A stretch of DNA of 64,000 bases from Acidiphilium acidophilum (GCF_033842475.1 NZ_JAWXYB010000018.1:3207501-3271500), one strand, 5' to 3'; positions 1 to 8,919 are shown, numbered from the stretch's first letter. Numbers and translations are program-made. Notes: generated by a model not told the origin, from the sequence alone.

Positions 1-2
1 AA

Positions 3-287
3 CTCCTCGCCCTGATCGCCCGCAACCGCGCCGCCGGCCGCCTGTTCCGCCCGCTCTGCCACATGCTCGGCATCCAGACCCCACCGCTCCTGCGCCGCCC
101 GAAACGCCCGCGCGCACCAGACCCGACCCCACCCGATCCAACCCCACCCGCCGAGCCACCCCGGCGCCGCCAACCCCGCGCCGCACCGCGCCCCTCACCC
201 TTCCCATCCAAACCGCGCACGCCGCCCGCCTGGGACCAGCACCTCGCCTTCCACCAGATCCTCGCCACCCGCGATTTTCAGTTCTGA
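3..287 (+). CDS. C-terminal part of an unidentified protein
   Basis: An open frame enters from the left edge and ends at a TGA. The visible 94 residues begin with a leucine/alanine/arginine-rich helical stretch (LLALIARNRAAGRLFRPLCH) followed by a long proline- and arginine-rich tail ending in ATRDFQF. The helical stretch looks like genuine protein; the low-complexity tail is typical of high-G+C disordered C-termini. The first internal ATG is at 63, but the frame is open before it, so the true start lies outside the window. No function can be assigned. Confidence 0.5.
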   Translation, partial: LLALIARNRAAGRLFRPLCHMLGIQTPPLLRRPKRPRAPDPTPPDPTPPAEPPRRRQPRAAPRPSPFPSKPRTPPAWDQHLAFHQILATRDFQF

Positions 288-318
288 TGCGCCGCACCTT
301 CGCACGCCCAATTCGTTA

Positions 319-337
319 CGATATAGTAATTATATCG
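319..337. repeat. Short perfect hairpin between convergent genes
   Basis: CGATATA and TATATCG (7-bp arms) flank a 5-nt loop in an AT-rich pocket between the end of the leftmost gene and the end of livF. It has no T-run, so a terminator role is possible but weak. It is the only feature seen in this 56-nt gap. Confidence 0.4.
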
Positions 338-343
338 GACCCT

Positions 344-1045
344 TCACAGCCCGAAATAGGCTTCCCGCACCGCTGTCGAGGCTTCAAGCTGCGCCCGCGT
401 CCCCGACAGGCGCACCCTGCCGCCATCGATCAGGTAACCACGATCCGCCAGTTCGAGAAACGCGACGTTCTGTTCGGCAATCAGCAACGCGGTCCCCGCC
501 CCGATCGCGGTCTGCAGGATCTTGATCACCTGCTTGACGAAAACCGGCGCCAGCCCGGACGAAGGCTCGTCCATCAGCAGGAGCCGGGGCTCGGAGACCA
601 GAACCTTCGCGATCCCGAGCATCTTGCGCTGCCCGCCCGACAAGGTGGCCGCCGCATGGCGGCGCTTTTTCGCGAGGTCGGGAAACATCTCGAACAGCCG
701 GTCGCTGCGCTGGCGGACGGTCGCGCGGTCCAGAAAATAACCCCCGAGCCGGATATTCTCCTCGATCGACAGGCTGGGAAACACCCCGAGTTCCGACATG
801 AACGCGATGCCCCGGCGGATGCGCTGGTCGGGCGCGAGCATTTGCAAGGCCTCGCCCTCGAACCGGATCGTGCCGCCGCGGCAGGCGATCAGCCCGATAA
901 TGGTGCGCAGCAGCGTCGTCTTGCCCGCACTGTTCGCGCCGAGCAGCAGCACGGTTTCCCCGGCGGCCACGTCGAGATCGATCCCCCACAAAATCTGGAG
1001 CGGACCGTAGCCGGCTTCGACGCCTTCGAGCGAAAGCAGGGTCAT
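344..1045 (-). CDS. livF: Branched-chain amino acid ABC transporter ATPase, LivF type
   Basis: 233-residue nucleotide-binding subunit of a HAAT-family importer, on the cytoplasmic face. The Walker A region at residues 36-44 reads GANSAGKTT, so the fourth position is Ser where LivF proteins usually have Gly; Lys and Thr are kept. The LSGGQ signature (135-139), Walker B LLLMDE (155-160) and a switch-region His substitute (AEQN) are clear. Length is normal for LivF. It is the last gene of a five-gene minus-strand operon (binding protein, LivH, LivM, LivG, LivF), 4 nt after livG. Substrate specificity within the HAAT family (Leu/Ile/Val, amides, urea, aromatic acids) cannot be read from the sequence. 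Confidence 0.93.
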   Translation of the reverse strand: MTLLSLEGVEAGYGPLQILWGIDLDVAAGETVLLLGANSAGKTTLLRTIIGLIACRGGTIRFEGEALQMLAPDQRIRRGIAFMSELGVFPSLSIEENIRLGGYFLDRATVRQRSDRLFEMFPDLAKKRRHAAATLSGGQRKMLGIAKVLVSEPRLLLMDEPSSGLAPVFVKQVIKILQTAIGAGTALLIAEQNVAFLELADRGYLIDGGRVRLSGTRAQLEASTAVREAYFGL

Positions 1046-1049
1046 CCCG

Positions 1050-1757
1050 TCACCCTCCGATGAATGCTGCGACGACTTCAGGGTCCTGCGACGCCGCGCG
1101 CAACGTGCCCTCGAACAGCATCCGCCCGGCCCCGAGAACGATGACCCGTTCGGTGATGCGGTTGAGAAAGTCGAGCAGGTGTTCCACCACGATCATCGCA
1201 ATCCCCCGCGCCGCCAGCCGTTGCAGCAGGATCGCGACGACGGCGAGTTCCTGCGGGTTCAGCCCCGCCCCGATCTCGTCGATCAGCAGGATTTGCGGCC
1301 CGGTGGCGAGCGCGCGGGCGAGGTCGAGCATTTTCTGCTGATTGACCGTCAACGACCCCGCCGCCTGCCCGGCATGGGCGGCAAGATCGGTCTCGGCAAG
1401 GATGGCAGCGATATCGACCTGGTCATGGCCGCAGAAATGCGCGGAGACCTCGATATTCTCGCGCACCGTCATGCTGCGGAACGGCTTGGGCACCTGAAAG
1501 GTCCGGTTGATCCCCATGCGCGCGAGCCGAAACCCGGGCCGCGTCTGAACCGGGGTCCCGTTGAGCAGGATGCGCCCGGCATCGGCGCGATGGACCCCGG
1601 AAATCACGTTGATCGTCGTGGTCTTGCCCGACCCGTTCGGCCCGACCAGCCCGACGATCTCGCCCGCCGCGACCGTGAAGCTCACCTTGTCGAGCACGGT
1701 GAGGCCGCCGAATCGCTTGCCGACCGCATCGAGCCTGAGGAGAGGTTCAGAAGACAC
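1050..1757 (-). CDS. livG: Branched-chain amino acid ABC transporter ATPase, LivG type
   Basis: 235-residue ATPase partner of LivF. Walker A GPNGSGKTT is at 39-47. The signature region is SLTVNQQKMLDLARAL instead of the usual LSxGQ, and Walker B is followed by DEIGAGLN rather than DEPAAGLN. The second copy in this window (13394-14176) has the common PYGVQRR and DEPAAGLN forms. Variant signatures of this kind exist in some HAAT subfamilies, so this probably marks a substrate-divergent clade and not decay. The start overlaps the end of livM by 11 nt, indicating translational coupling. Confidence 0.9.
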   Translation of the reverse strand: MSSEPLLRLDAVGKRFGGLTVLDKVSFTVAAGEIVGLVGPNGSGKTTTINVISGVHRADAGRILLNGTPVQTRPGFRLARMGINRTFQVPKPFRSMTVRENIEVSAHFCGHDQVDIAAILAETDLAAHAGQAAGSLTVNQQKMLDLARALATGPQILLIDEIGAGLNPQELAVVAILLQRLAARGIAMIVVEHLLDFLNRITERVIVLGAGRMLFEGTLRAASQDPEVVAAFIGG

Positions 1758-2682
1758 GGATGCGCCTCCGTTCGAGCAGCGAAATCAGGCCGTTGGGCAG
1801 GAACAGAACCAGCAGCACGATGAGCAGACCATAGAGCAGCTCGAAATACTGCGGCGCCGAAACCCCGATCACCGCATAGAAACTGTACAGGATCACCGCA
1901 CCGATCAGCGGCCCGATCACGGTGCCGACCCCGCCGAACAGGGCGAACACGATGGCGAAAACGCTGATCTGCAGATTGAACACCGATTCCGGGTAGAACA
2001 CCGAAAGGTTCCACACATAGGTGCCCCCGGCCAGCCCCGCGATCAGCGCCGAAGCCAGCCACACGATCAGGCGCTGACGGACAACATCGATCCCCGCGAG
2101 CGCGGCGCTGACCGGATCTTCGGTCATCGCCCGCAGCCCGGTGCCGAACCGCGACATCCGGAAATACCCGGCAATGGCGATTGCGAGCAGCAGGATCGCC
2201 GCCATGGCCGCATAGCTCGCCGGCGGATCATAGATCTGCTGGAGCTTCAGCCCGTAAGGCCCCCCGGTAATCGAGGACAGGTCGGGGTTGGACACCACGA
2301 AATAGATGATCTGCGAGGCCGCGAGGTTGGCGATCGAAAAATACGCCCCCGAAAGCCGCAGCAGCGGACCCAGGATCAGCGCGATGACCGCCGAGGCGAC
2401 CCCGCCCCCGGCAACGCAGAGCAGCACCGGCAGATGGGTATGCAACACGAGCAGCGCGGTGCCATAGGCGCCGGTCCCGAAGAACCCGACATAGCCGAAC
2501 GGCAGGTAGCCGGTGAACCCGTACATCAGGTTCAGCCCCTCGGCGAGAACGACGAAGGTCATGATCGTGAACAGGAGCGAGGTATTGCCATACATATGCG
2601 GCGCGATCAGCGCGAGCGCGCCGACGACCGCCATGGTGATCAGCGCAGGCCGGGCCGGGTGCCGCCATCCTGACTCACGCAA
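1747..2682 (-). CDS. livM: Branched-chain amino acid ABC transporter permease, LivM type
   Basis: 311-residue polytopic inner-membrane permease with about eight to ten hydrophobic segments. Family landmarks are the GLNLMYGFTGYLPFGYVGF region near the N-terminus, the GLRAMTEDPVSAALAGID cytoplasmic loop and a C-terminal LFLPNGL motif. It overlaps the end of livH by 8 nt and the start of livG by 11 nt, as in a tightly coupled operon. It should pair with LivH to form the membrane channel. Confidence 0.92.
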   Translation of the reverse strand: MRESGWRHPARPALITMAVVGALALIAPHMYGNTSLLFTIMTFVVLAEGLNLMYGFTGYLPFGYVGFFGTGAYGTALLVLHTHLPVLLCVAGGGVASAVIALILGPLLRLSGAYFSIANLAASQIIYFVVSNPDLSSITGGPYGLKLQQIYDPPASYAAMAAILLLAIAIAGYFRMSRFGTGLRAMTEDPVSAALAGIDVVRQRLIVWLASALIAGLAGGTYVWNLSVFYPESVFNLQISVFAIVFALFGGVGTVIGPLIGAVILYSFYAVIGVSAPQYFELLYGLLIVLLVLFLPNGLISLLERRRIRVF

Positions 2683-3556
2683 CCCGCACCGCCTTGCCGA
2701 GCAGCCCGGAGGGGCGGATCAGCACGATGATCACGAGCAGCGCATAGGGCACGAGGTCCGACCAGGACGAGTAGTAGGTCTGCATCAGCATGGTCCCGAT
2801 GCCGAACACGAGGCCGCCGACCACGGTGCCGAGCGGATTGCCGAGCGAGCCGATGATGATGATCGCAAAGGAGGTGATCGTCAGGCTGTCGCCGATCCCC
2901 GGTGAGACCGAGCCGAGCATATAGGGAACGAACACCCCGGCGATCCCGGCCAGGGCGAGGCCGATGATGAAGGCGATGGCGGAGACCCGGTCGACATCGA
3001 TGCCGGTGGCACGGGCCTCGTCGCGGTCGGCCATGACCGCGCGCGTCGCATACCCAAGCCGGGTGCGCGAGAAGTAGAGATAAAGTCCGGCGATTGCCGC
3101 GGCGCTCACCAGCACGGTGACGCCCCAGCTATCAGGGAAAGCCTGGCCGATGATCACGATGTTGCCCGAGCCCAGAGCGTCGCTCGGCAGAGACCGCTGA
3201 TCGGCGCCGAACGTGAGCGTCACCAGCGCTTCGATGATCTGCGCCACGCCGAAGAACAGGATGAAGGAGAGCATCTCGGGATCGCGGCTGCGTTGCAGGC
3301 GCGGCACCACCGCGTAGTAGAGCGGCCAGCCGATCACCATCGCGCCGAGCACGGCGAGCGGCAGGCCGAACAGCGGATTGAGATGCAGCGCGCGGGCCAG
3401 CACGTAGGCACCGAACCCGCCGAGCATGACGAACTGGCCGTGGGCGAGGTTGATGATCCGCATCACCCCGAACACCAGGTTCAACCCGATTCCGACCAGG
3501 CTGAAAAAGATGCCGTACAGGATGCCGCCGATCAGGGCGTATTCGAGAAGGCTCAA
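2675..3556 (-). CDS. livH: Branched-chain amino acid ABC transporter permease, LivH type
   Basis: The open frame extends to 3703, but its first 49 residues are Arg/Pro-rich and unlike any permease. A TTG at 3556 is preceded by a strong Shine-Dalgarno sequence (GGTGGAGA, about 6 nt upstream) and gives a 293-residue protein starting MSLLEYALIGGILYG, the normal LivH length and N-terminus. The hallmark GLNLVFGVMRIINLAHGQ motif follows, then FIIGLALAGIAG and IRPSGLLG at the C-terminus. The gene lies about 67 nt after the binding protein and overlaps livM. Confidence 0.92.
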   Translation of the reverse strand: MSLLEYALIGGILYGIFFSLVGIGLNLVFGVMRIINLAHGQFVMLGGFGAYVLARALHLNPLFGLPLAVLGAMVIGWPLYYAVVPRLQRSRDPEMLSFILFFGVAQIIEALVTLTFGADQRSLPSDALGSGNIVIIGQAFPDSWGVTVLVSAAAIAGLYLYFSRTRLGYATRAVMADRDEARATGIDVDRVSAIAFIIGLALAGIAGVFVPYMLGSVSPGIGDSLTITSFAIIIIGSLGNPLGTVVGGLVFGIGTMLMQTYYSSWSDLVPYALLVIIVLIRPSGLLGKAVRVA

Positions 3557-3623
3557 ACTGGGTCTCCACCGGCGGGGGCCGGCAAGCGGTTGCGCCACCT
3601 GCCGGGCGCCCGGCGCGCGAGGC

Positions 3624-4865
3624 TCAGGATTTCGGCGCCGGATAGACCGGCTTGCCGGTCGCCTTTTCCTTCGGATACACCACGACCAGCTTGTTCGTGG
3701 CACCGCTCGGCACCAGCTGCGCGACCGGGAAGGGCTGGCCGAGCTGTGCGCCCTCGGCGTTCAGCTTGAACGGACCCAGCAGCGTCTTGGTGTGGCCGGA
3801 CATGTCCATCAGCGCGGCATGAAAATCGAGCTGGGTGAATTTCGGTGCCGTGCCCAGCATGTCCTGCATCACGATGCCGGTATTGTAGCCGGCGGCGTCG
3901 AGAAAATTCGGGGACCGATGCTCGGCGCTCTTGAACGTATCGACGAAATCCGCCGTGTTGAGGCCGTAACTGACCGTCTTGTACGAAACCAGCGGCGGCG
4001 CCGGATAGGTGTAGGTATAGGCCAGCGACTTGGCCCCGACATTCTTGGTCAGCAGTGTCAGGAGCTGACCGGGGAAGATGGTGAACACCATGTTGAAATG
4101 CAGCCCGCTCGACTTGAGCGCCTTGAGGAAGGCGATGTCGTTGTCGGGGTAGCCGAACTCGATCAGCGCATCGGGCCGGCGCGCGGCGATGGCGTGGATC
4201 AGCACGGTATAATTGGTCTCGCTGGTCGGGACCGCATGGAAATAGACCGGCTTGGTTCCGGCCTTGGCGAGCACGGATTTCAGGGTATTCGCCTGGGAAG
4301 CGTCGAAATCGTTCGAATCGTACAGGACCGCGACGCGCTTGATCTGCTTCTGGTCGCTGATGAAATGGCCGAGCGGAACCGGCCAGACCGTGGAGGCCGG
4401 AATACTGACATCGGCCAGATAATCGGTTTTCCGGGTAAAGAAATTCGCACCCGATCCGGTCGGGTCGATCAGGAGCATATGATGTTCTTCGGCCAGCGGA
4501 ATCGCAACCGATGTCAGGACCGAGCCGAAATCGGCGACCAGCAGATCGACATGGTCCTGCGTGATCAACTGGTTGTACAAGGTGGTCGCGGTCGAGGTCG
4601 AGCTTTGGTCGTCATACGCGATGATCTTGACCGGGATTTTCCTGTCGAACGCCTTGACGAACACTCCGCCGGTCTTGTTCACCTGCGCCGCCCAGAATTG
4701 CAGGCCATGATACTGGCCTTCCGACGACACCGCGAACGGCCCGCTGCTGGCGTAGAGTGTGCCGATGGTCAGCGTTGCCGGGGGTGCTGCCGCGTGGGCG
4801 ATGGACGTGGCAGCCAGCGCCATCGTTGCGGCGACAAGACCGGTCATTGATCGGATCAGAGCCAT
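3624..4865 (-). CDS. ABC transporter substrate-binding protein, LivK-like
   Basis: 413-residue periplasmic binding protein of the type I fold (Peripla_BP_6 type). A Sec signal peptide with an Ala-His-Ala site ends near residue 25, followed by the canonical LTIGTLYASSGPFA first strand. It opens the operon that continues with LivH, LivM, LivG and LivF, so it should deliver the substrate for that transporter. It differs strongly from the binding protein of the second system at 10387, suggesting a different ligand. The ligand itself cannot be named. No sharp promoter is evident in the 126 nt upstream. Confidence 0.88.
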   Translation of the reverse strand: MALIRSMTGLVAATMALAATSIAHAAAPPATLTIGTLYASSGPFAVSSEGQYHGLQFWAAQVNKTGGVFVKAFDRKIPVKIIAYDDQSSTSTATTLYNQLITQDHVDLLVADFGSVLTSVAIPLAEEHHMLLIDPTGSGANFFTRKTDYLADVSIPASTVWPVPLGHFISDQKQIKRVAVLYDSNDFDASQANTLKSVLAKAGTKPVYFHAVPTSETNYTVLIHAIAARRPDALIEFGYPDNDIAFLKALKSSGLHFNMVFTIFPGQLLTLLTKNVGAKSLAYTYTYPAPPLVSYKTVSYGLNTADFVDTFKSAEHRSPNFLDAAGYNTGIVMQDMLGTAPKFTQLDFHAALMDMSGHTKTLLGPFKLNAEGAQLGQPFPVAQLVPSGATNKLVVVYPKEKATGKPVYPAPKS

Positions 4866-4992
4866 TGATTTCCCCCGTCGAGTTCAAAAAATCGTGCAAC
4901 ATGTCCGCGTTCTTCGCTATTATGAAGTGGTTACAAGATGCGGGGACCCGCTTCAAGGTGCTGCAAAACACATTGCGGTCGCCGGCGACAGA

Positions 4993-6195
4993 TCACGCCC
5001 CGGTATTCCGCACCGGCTTCGGCAGCCAGAGGGCGGCGAGGCCGAGGATGGGGAGGAAGGCGCAGATTTTGTAGACGGTGGTGATGCTGGTCCAGTCGGC
5101 GACGACGCCGAGGCCGGCGGCACCGAGGCCGGCGACGCCGAAGGCGAGGCCGAAGAACAGGCCGGAGACGGCACCGATGCGCCCGGGCATCAGGTCGTTG
5201 GCGAAGACCACGATGGCGGAGAAGGCCGAGGACAGGATCAGGCCGATCAGGATGGTGAGAATGATGGTCGCGTCGAGCCCGACATAGGGGAGTGCGAGGG
5301 TGAAGGGCAGGACGCCGAGGATGGAGCCGATGATGACGGCGCGGCGGCCGATGCGGTCGCCGATCGGGCCGCCGATCATGGTGCCGGCGGCGGCGGCGGC
5401 GAGGAAGATGAACAGGTCGATCTGGGCCTGCTGCACCGGCAGGTGGAAGCGGTGCATGAGGTAGAAGATGTAATAGGAGTTGATGCTGGCGAGGTAGACG
5501 AATTTCGACATCATCAGGATGCCGAGCAGGATGAGCGGGACCATGACGCGGGCGGGGGCGGCGCTGGGTTTGACGGCGGCACGCACGCGGGGTTTGGCGT
5601 GGCCGTTGGCGCGGAACCAGATGCCGATGCCCGTGAGGATGGCCATGCCGAGCAGGGCGGCCAGTGAGAACCATGCCATGCTCTCGCGCCCGCGCGGCAG
5701 GATGAAGAAGGCCGCGAGCAGCGGGCCGAGGGACTGGCCGAAATTGCCGCCGACCTGGAACAGGGATTGGGCGAAGCCGTGTTTGCCGCCCGAGGCGATG
5801 CGGGCAATGCGCGAGGATTCCGGGTGGAAGATCGAGGAGCCGATGCCGAGCAGGGCGGCGGCGGCGAGGAGTTCGGGGTAGGAAGACGCGAAGGCGAGGC
5901 CGATGAGGCCCGCGAGGGTGAAGCCCATGCCGAAGGGCAGCGAGAAGGGTTGGGGTTTCGCATCGGTATAGAGGCCGACGACGGGTTGGAGGATCGAGGC
6001 GGTGACCTGATAGACCAGGGTGATCAGGCCGATCTGGGCGAAGTTGAGGTGAAAGCCGCCTTTGAGCAGCGGGTAGATCGCGGGCAGGAGCACCTGCATC
6101 ATGTCGTTCAGCATGTGGCAGACGCTGATGGCGACCAGCACGGCGAAGGTGGTGCGCGATGCGGTGCGGGGAGGCGATTCGAGGACGGCGCTCAC
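4993..6195 (-). CDS. fsr: MFS efflux transporter, fosmidomycin-resistance (Fsr) family
   Basis: 400-residue, 12-helix major facilitator. The conserved opening block (CHMLNDMMQVLLPAIYPLLK), the YQVTASILQPVVGLYTD loop, FHPESSRIARIASGGKHGFA and QSLFQVGGNFGQSLGP are the standard landmarks of the Fsr family, which exports fosmidomycin and probably other small molecules. The start is a GTG at 6195 with AAGGAG about 11 nt upstream; the nearer ATG leads straight to a stop. It is transcribed divergently from gltX and points toward the Liv operon. Confidence 0.88.
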   Translation of the reverse strand: MSAVLESPPRTASRTTFAVLVAISVCHMLNDMMQVLLPAIYPLLKGGFHLNFAQIGLITLVYQVTASILQPVVGLYTDAKPQPFSLPFGMGFTLAGLIGLAFASSYPELLAAAALLGIGSSIFHPESSRIARIASGGKHGFAQSLFQVGGNFGQSLGPLLAAFFILPRGRESMAWFSLAALLGMAILTGIGIWFRANGHAKPRVRAAVKPSAAPARVMVPLILLGILMMSKFVYLASINSYYIFYLMHRFHLPVQQAQIDLFIFLAAAAAGTMIGGPIGDRIGRRAVIIGSILGVLPFTLALPYVGLDATIILTILIGLILSSAFSAIVVFANDLMPGRIGAVSGLFFGLAFGVAGLGAAGLGVVADWTSITTVYKICAFLPILGLAALWLPKPVRNTGA

Positions 6196-6287
6196 GGCAT
6201 GGTGTCTCCTTGGCGCACCGGGATAGGGGAGTTCGGGATTTTTCGCATCTTTGTTCTTCGCAATGAAGCCATGCTAACCCGGTTTCC

Positions 6288-7634
6288 ATGGCTCCTTCAC
6301 CCGTTCATGTCCGTTTTGCCCCCTCCCCCACCGGCTACCTGCATGCGGGGAATGCGCGGCAGGCGGTGGTCAATTTTCTGTTCGCGCGGGGGCGCGGTGG
6401 GCGGCTGACCCTGCGGATCGACGATACCGACCGGGAGCGTTCGCGGCCCGAATTCGAGGCGGCGATCGAGCAGGATCTGGCGTGGCTGGGGATCGGGTGG
6501 GATGACAAGGTGCGGCAGTCCGACCGGTTGGTCCGGTACGCCGAGGCGGCGGAGAGTTTGAAAAAGACCGGGCGTTTGTATCCGTGTTTCGAATCCGAGG
6601 AGGAGTTGGCGGCGAAGCGGGCGTTGCGGGCGAAGCGCAAGCTGCCGCCGGTTTACGACCGGGCGATGCTGTCGCTGACGCCGGAGCAGCGCGCCGCCGC
6701 CGAGGCCAATGGCAAGACGCCGTATTGGCGGTTCAGACTTTCCGACGGCGCGATCGGCTGGGACGATCTGGTGAGCGGGCCGCGCGACATTCGCCTCGCT
6801 ACGGTTTCCGATCCGGTGGTGATCCGGGCGGATGGGACGCCGCTTTATACCTTCACCTCGGTCGTCGATGATCTCGATATGGGGATTACCCATGTGATCC
6901 GGGGCGAGGATCATATCACCAACACGGCGGCGCAGATCGATATGTACCGGGCGCTGGCACCGCGCCGGGCGTTGCCGGATTTTGCGCATCTGCCGCTGAT
7001 TTCGGAATTGTCGGGCGACAAGCTTTCGAAACGGAGCGGCAGTGTTTCGCTGCGGACGTTCCGGCGCGACGGGATCGAGCCGATGGCGCTGGCGGCCTAT
7101 CTGGCGCGGCTCGGCTCACGGCGCGATCCGGAGCCGTTGACACTGGGGGAACTGGCCGGGACGTTCAATCTCGATGCGTTTTCGCGCGGGGCGCCACGGT
7201 TCGATGCGCGGCAGTTGCTGGCGCTGAACCGGCGCGTGCTGCACGCGCAGCCGTTCGAGGCCGTGGCCGATCGGTTGCCGGAGGGGGCGGACGAGGCGTT
7301 CTGGCTGGCGATCCGCGATAATATCGACCTGCTCTCCGAGGCGCGGCAGTGGTGGGAGACCGTGCGGGGGCGGATCGATCCGCCGGAGCTTCCCGAGGCG
7401 CGGGCGATGCTGGAGGTTGCGCGGGCGACGCTGCCGGACGCGCCGTGGGACGAGGGGACGTGGAAAGAGTGGACGATGGCGATTGCCGCTTCGACCGGGA
7501 TACGGGGCAAGGCGCTGTACATGCCGCTGCGGCTGGCGCTGACCGGAGAGACCCAGGGGCCGGAATTGGCGGGGATGCTGCCGCTGATGGGGCGGGATGT
7601 GGTTGTTGGGCGGTTGGAACGGGCGGTAAAGTAA
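6288..7634 (+). CDS. gltX: Glutamyl-tRNA synthetase
   Basis: 448-residue class I aminoacyl-tRNA synthetase that charges tRNA-Glu, and probably also tRNA-Gln in an alphaproteobacterium relying on GatCAB. The HIGH signature is HAGN at residues 19-22 after the RFAPSPTGYL opening; KMSKS is KLSKR at 245-249; the GEDH block that contacts the acceptor end is at 206-209. Length matches the shorter of the two GluRS types often found together in alphaproteobacteria, so a second gltX elsewhere is likely. Single gene, divergent from fsr, followed by a strong hairpin. Confidence 0.95.
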   Translation: MAPSPVHVRFAPSPTGYLHAGNARQAVVNFLFARGRGGRLTLRIDDTDRERSRPEFEAAIEQDLAWLGIGWDDKVRQSDRLVRYAEAAESLKKTGRLYPCFESEEELAAKRALRAKRKLPPVYDRAMLSLTPEQRAAAEANGKTPYWRFRLSDGAIGWDDLVSGPRDIRLATVSDPVVIRADGTPLYTFTSVVDDLDMGITHVIRGEDHITNTAAQIDMYRALAPRRALPDFAHLPLISELSGDKLSKRSGSVSLRTFRRDGIEPMALAAYLARLGSRRDPEPLTLGELAGTFNLDAFSRGAPRFDARQLLALNRRVLHAQPFEAVADRLPEGADEAFWLAIRDNIDLLSEARQWWETVRGRIDPPELPEARAMLEVARATLPDAPWDEGTWKEWTMAIAASTGIRGKALYMPLRLALTGETQGPELAGMLPLMGRDVVVGRLERAVK

Positions 7635-7641
7635 GTAAGGT

Positions 7642-7679
7642 GTTCTTTCTTGTAAGAAAGAACCAAAGAACTTTTGTTC
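7642..7679. repeat. Double hairpin after gltX, related to one at about 55197
   Basis: GTTCTTTCTT and AAGAAAGAAC (7642-7663) form perfect 10-bp arms, followed by a second small inverted repeat GAAC-TTTT-GTTC (7668-7679). It lies just after gltX and may act as a terminator, but the lack of a G/C stem and of a clean T-run is atypical. A similar string, including the trailing AACTTTT, occurs at 55197-55236 inside the phage cluster, so this looks like a dispersed short repeat. Confidence 0.55.
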
Positions 7680-7852
7680 GATATCAGTAATAACTGGGGG
7701 TCGTGGTCCGTTTGATGGCGGATCGGAACAGGCAAGCGCCGTTTGGTCGTGCTTCACGTTCCGATGATTGCGCATGACTGCGGCATTACCGATAGACAAT
7801 CGCGCGGGCGCCCCCATATCTTTCCGAATTCGGGTGGAACGGGGAGATGATC

Positions 7853-8392
7853 ATGAAGCCGGCGACTCTCAACATCGGTCTTCTGGTGCCGCTCACTCTC
7901 GCGTTGCTCGCTCTTTCAGGCTGTGGTTCGGTCTTGACCCAGAGCACCTCGGATGCCGCGGGTGTCGCCGGGGCCGGGATCGCCAGTGCGGTGACCACCA
8001 ACGGCTCGGTGACCGCTGCGATCGGGCTCGGGGTTCAATCGGTCGCGGCGAGTGGGCTCGGATATGTCGAACGCGACGTTCATCACAAGGAGCAGCAGAA
8101 GATCGCGGATGCCGCAGGGCCCCTCGCGCCGGGCGCGGTTGCCCCCTGGAGCGTCACCCATGTCATTCCGATCGAGGATGACCAACATGGCGAGGTCTCG
8201 GTCAGCCAGCAATTCGGCGGGACGCTGTTTCCCTGCAAGGAGGTCGTGTTTTCGGTCGATCATGTCCGGACCGTGCACGGGGTGAAGACCGACCGGCCGG
8301 ATTACTATGTCACGACGATCTGCCGGGAGCGCGGGATCTGGCGCTGGGCGCAGGCGGAACCGGCGACGGCGCGCTGGGGCACGCTGCAGTGA
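7853..8392 (+). CDS. Small lipoprotein, paralogue of the next gene
   Basis: 179-residue predicted lipoprotein. The N-terminus is a lipoprotein signal (LLALSGC, Cys at 24). The start at 7853 is preferred over the ATG at 7847 because GGGGAG at 7841-7846 abuts the first ATG and is correctly spaced from the second. The mature part has an Ala/Gly-rich segment, then HHKEQQKIADAAGPLAPG and a C-terminal TTICRERGIWRWAQAEPA. These blocks recur in the adjacent gene, which overlaps it by 4 nt. No family is recognised; the two look like a duplicated periplasm-facing lipoprotein pair. Confidence 0.75.
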   Translation: MKPATLNIGLLVPLTLALLALSGCGSVLTQSTSDAAGVAGAGIASAVTTNGSVTAAIGLGVQSVAASGLGYVERDVHHKEQQKIADAAGPLAPGAVAPWSVTHVIPIEDDQHGEVSVSQQFGGTLFPCKEVVFSVDHVRTVHGVKTDRPDYYVTTICRERGIWRWAQAEPATARWGTLQ

Positions 8393-8919
8393 CGGGGGGT
8401 GCTCGGTCGGTGCGGGGGCTTGCCGGAGCATCGCTCTGCCTTGCGATGGGGCTCGGGCTGAGCGGGTGCGCCTCGATCGGGGCGATCAGCGGGGCGGTGG
8501 CCGGGGCCTCGACCGGGGCGGCGACGGCCAATCCGCTGGCGGGTTATGCCACCGCCGTTGCGGTCAATGCCGCGGTCAGCACGGCGCAGAAGCGGATTGC
8601 CCGGGCGCGGGATCATAAGGAACAGACCCGGGTCGCCGAAGCCGCCGGGTCGCTCGGACCGGGGCAGACCGCATCGTGGAATGTGAAATACATCATTCCG
8701 TTCTTTGCCAATCATCATGGCACGGTGCGGGTTCTGCGCACGATCGATACGCCGTTGGCGCAGTGCCGGCAGATACTGTTCACCTTGCAGACGGGGCACG
8801 CGCCGCATGTGCATCGGACCCCGTATACCACCGATATCTGCCGCGATCCGCAGGGGTGGCGGTGGGCGCTGGCGGAGCCGGCGGTGGGGCGCTGGCAATA
8901 TTTCCAGCATATCGAGTAG
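8389..8919 (+). CDS. Small lipoprotein, paralogue of the previous gene
   Basis: 176-residue predicted lipoprotein starting at a GTG that overlaps the stop of the upstream gene (GTGA), so the two are translationally coupled. Lipobox LGLSGC has Cys at 27. An Ala/Gly-rich segment (SGAVAGASTGAATANPLAGY) could form a glycine-zipper-like helix. The shared blocks are DHKEQTRVAEAAGSLGPGQ, a WNVKYIIP strand, a mid-protein Cys and TTDICRDPQGWRWALAEPA. Function unknown; tandem duplication followed by divergence is the simplest reading. Confidence 0.75.
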   Translation: MTGGARSVRGLAGASLCLAMGLGLSGCASIGAISGAVAGASTGAATANPLAGYATAVAVNAAVSTAQKRIARARDHKEQTRVAEAAGSLGPGQTASWNVKYIIPFFANHHGTVRVLRTIDTPLAQCRQILFTLQTGHAPHVHRTPYTTDICRDPQGWRWALAEPAVGRWQYFQHIE

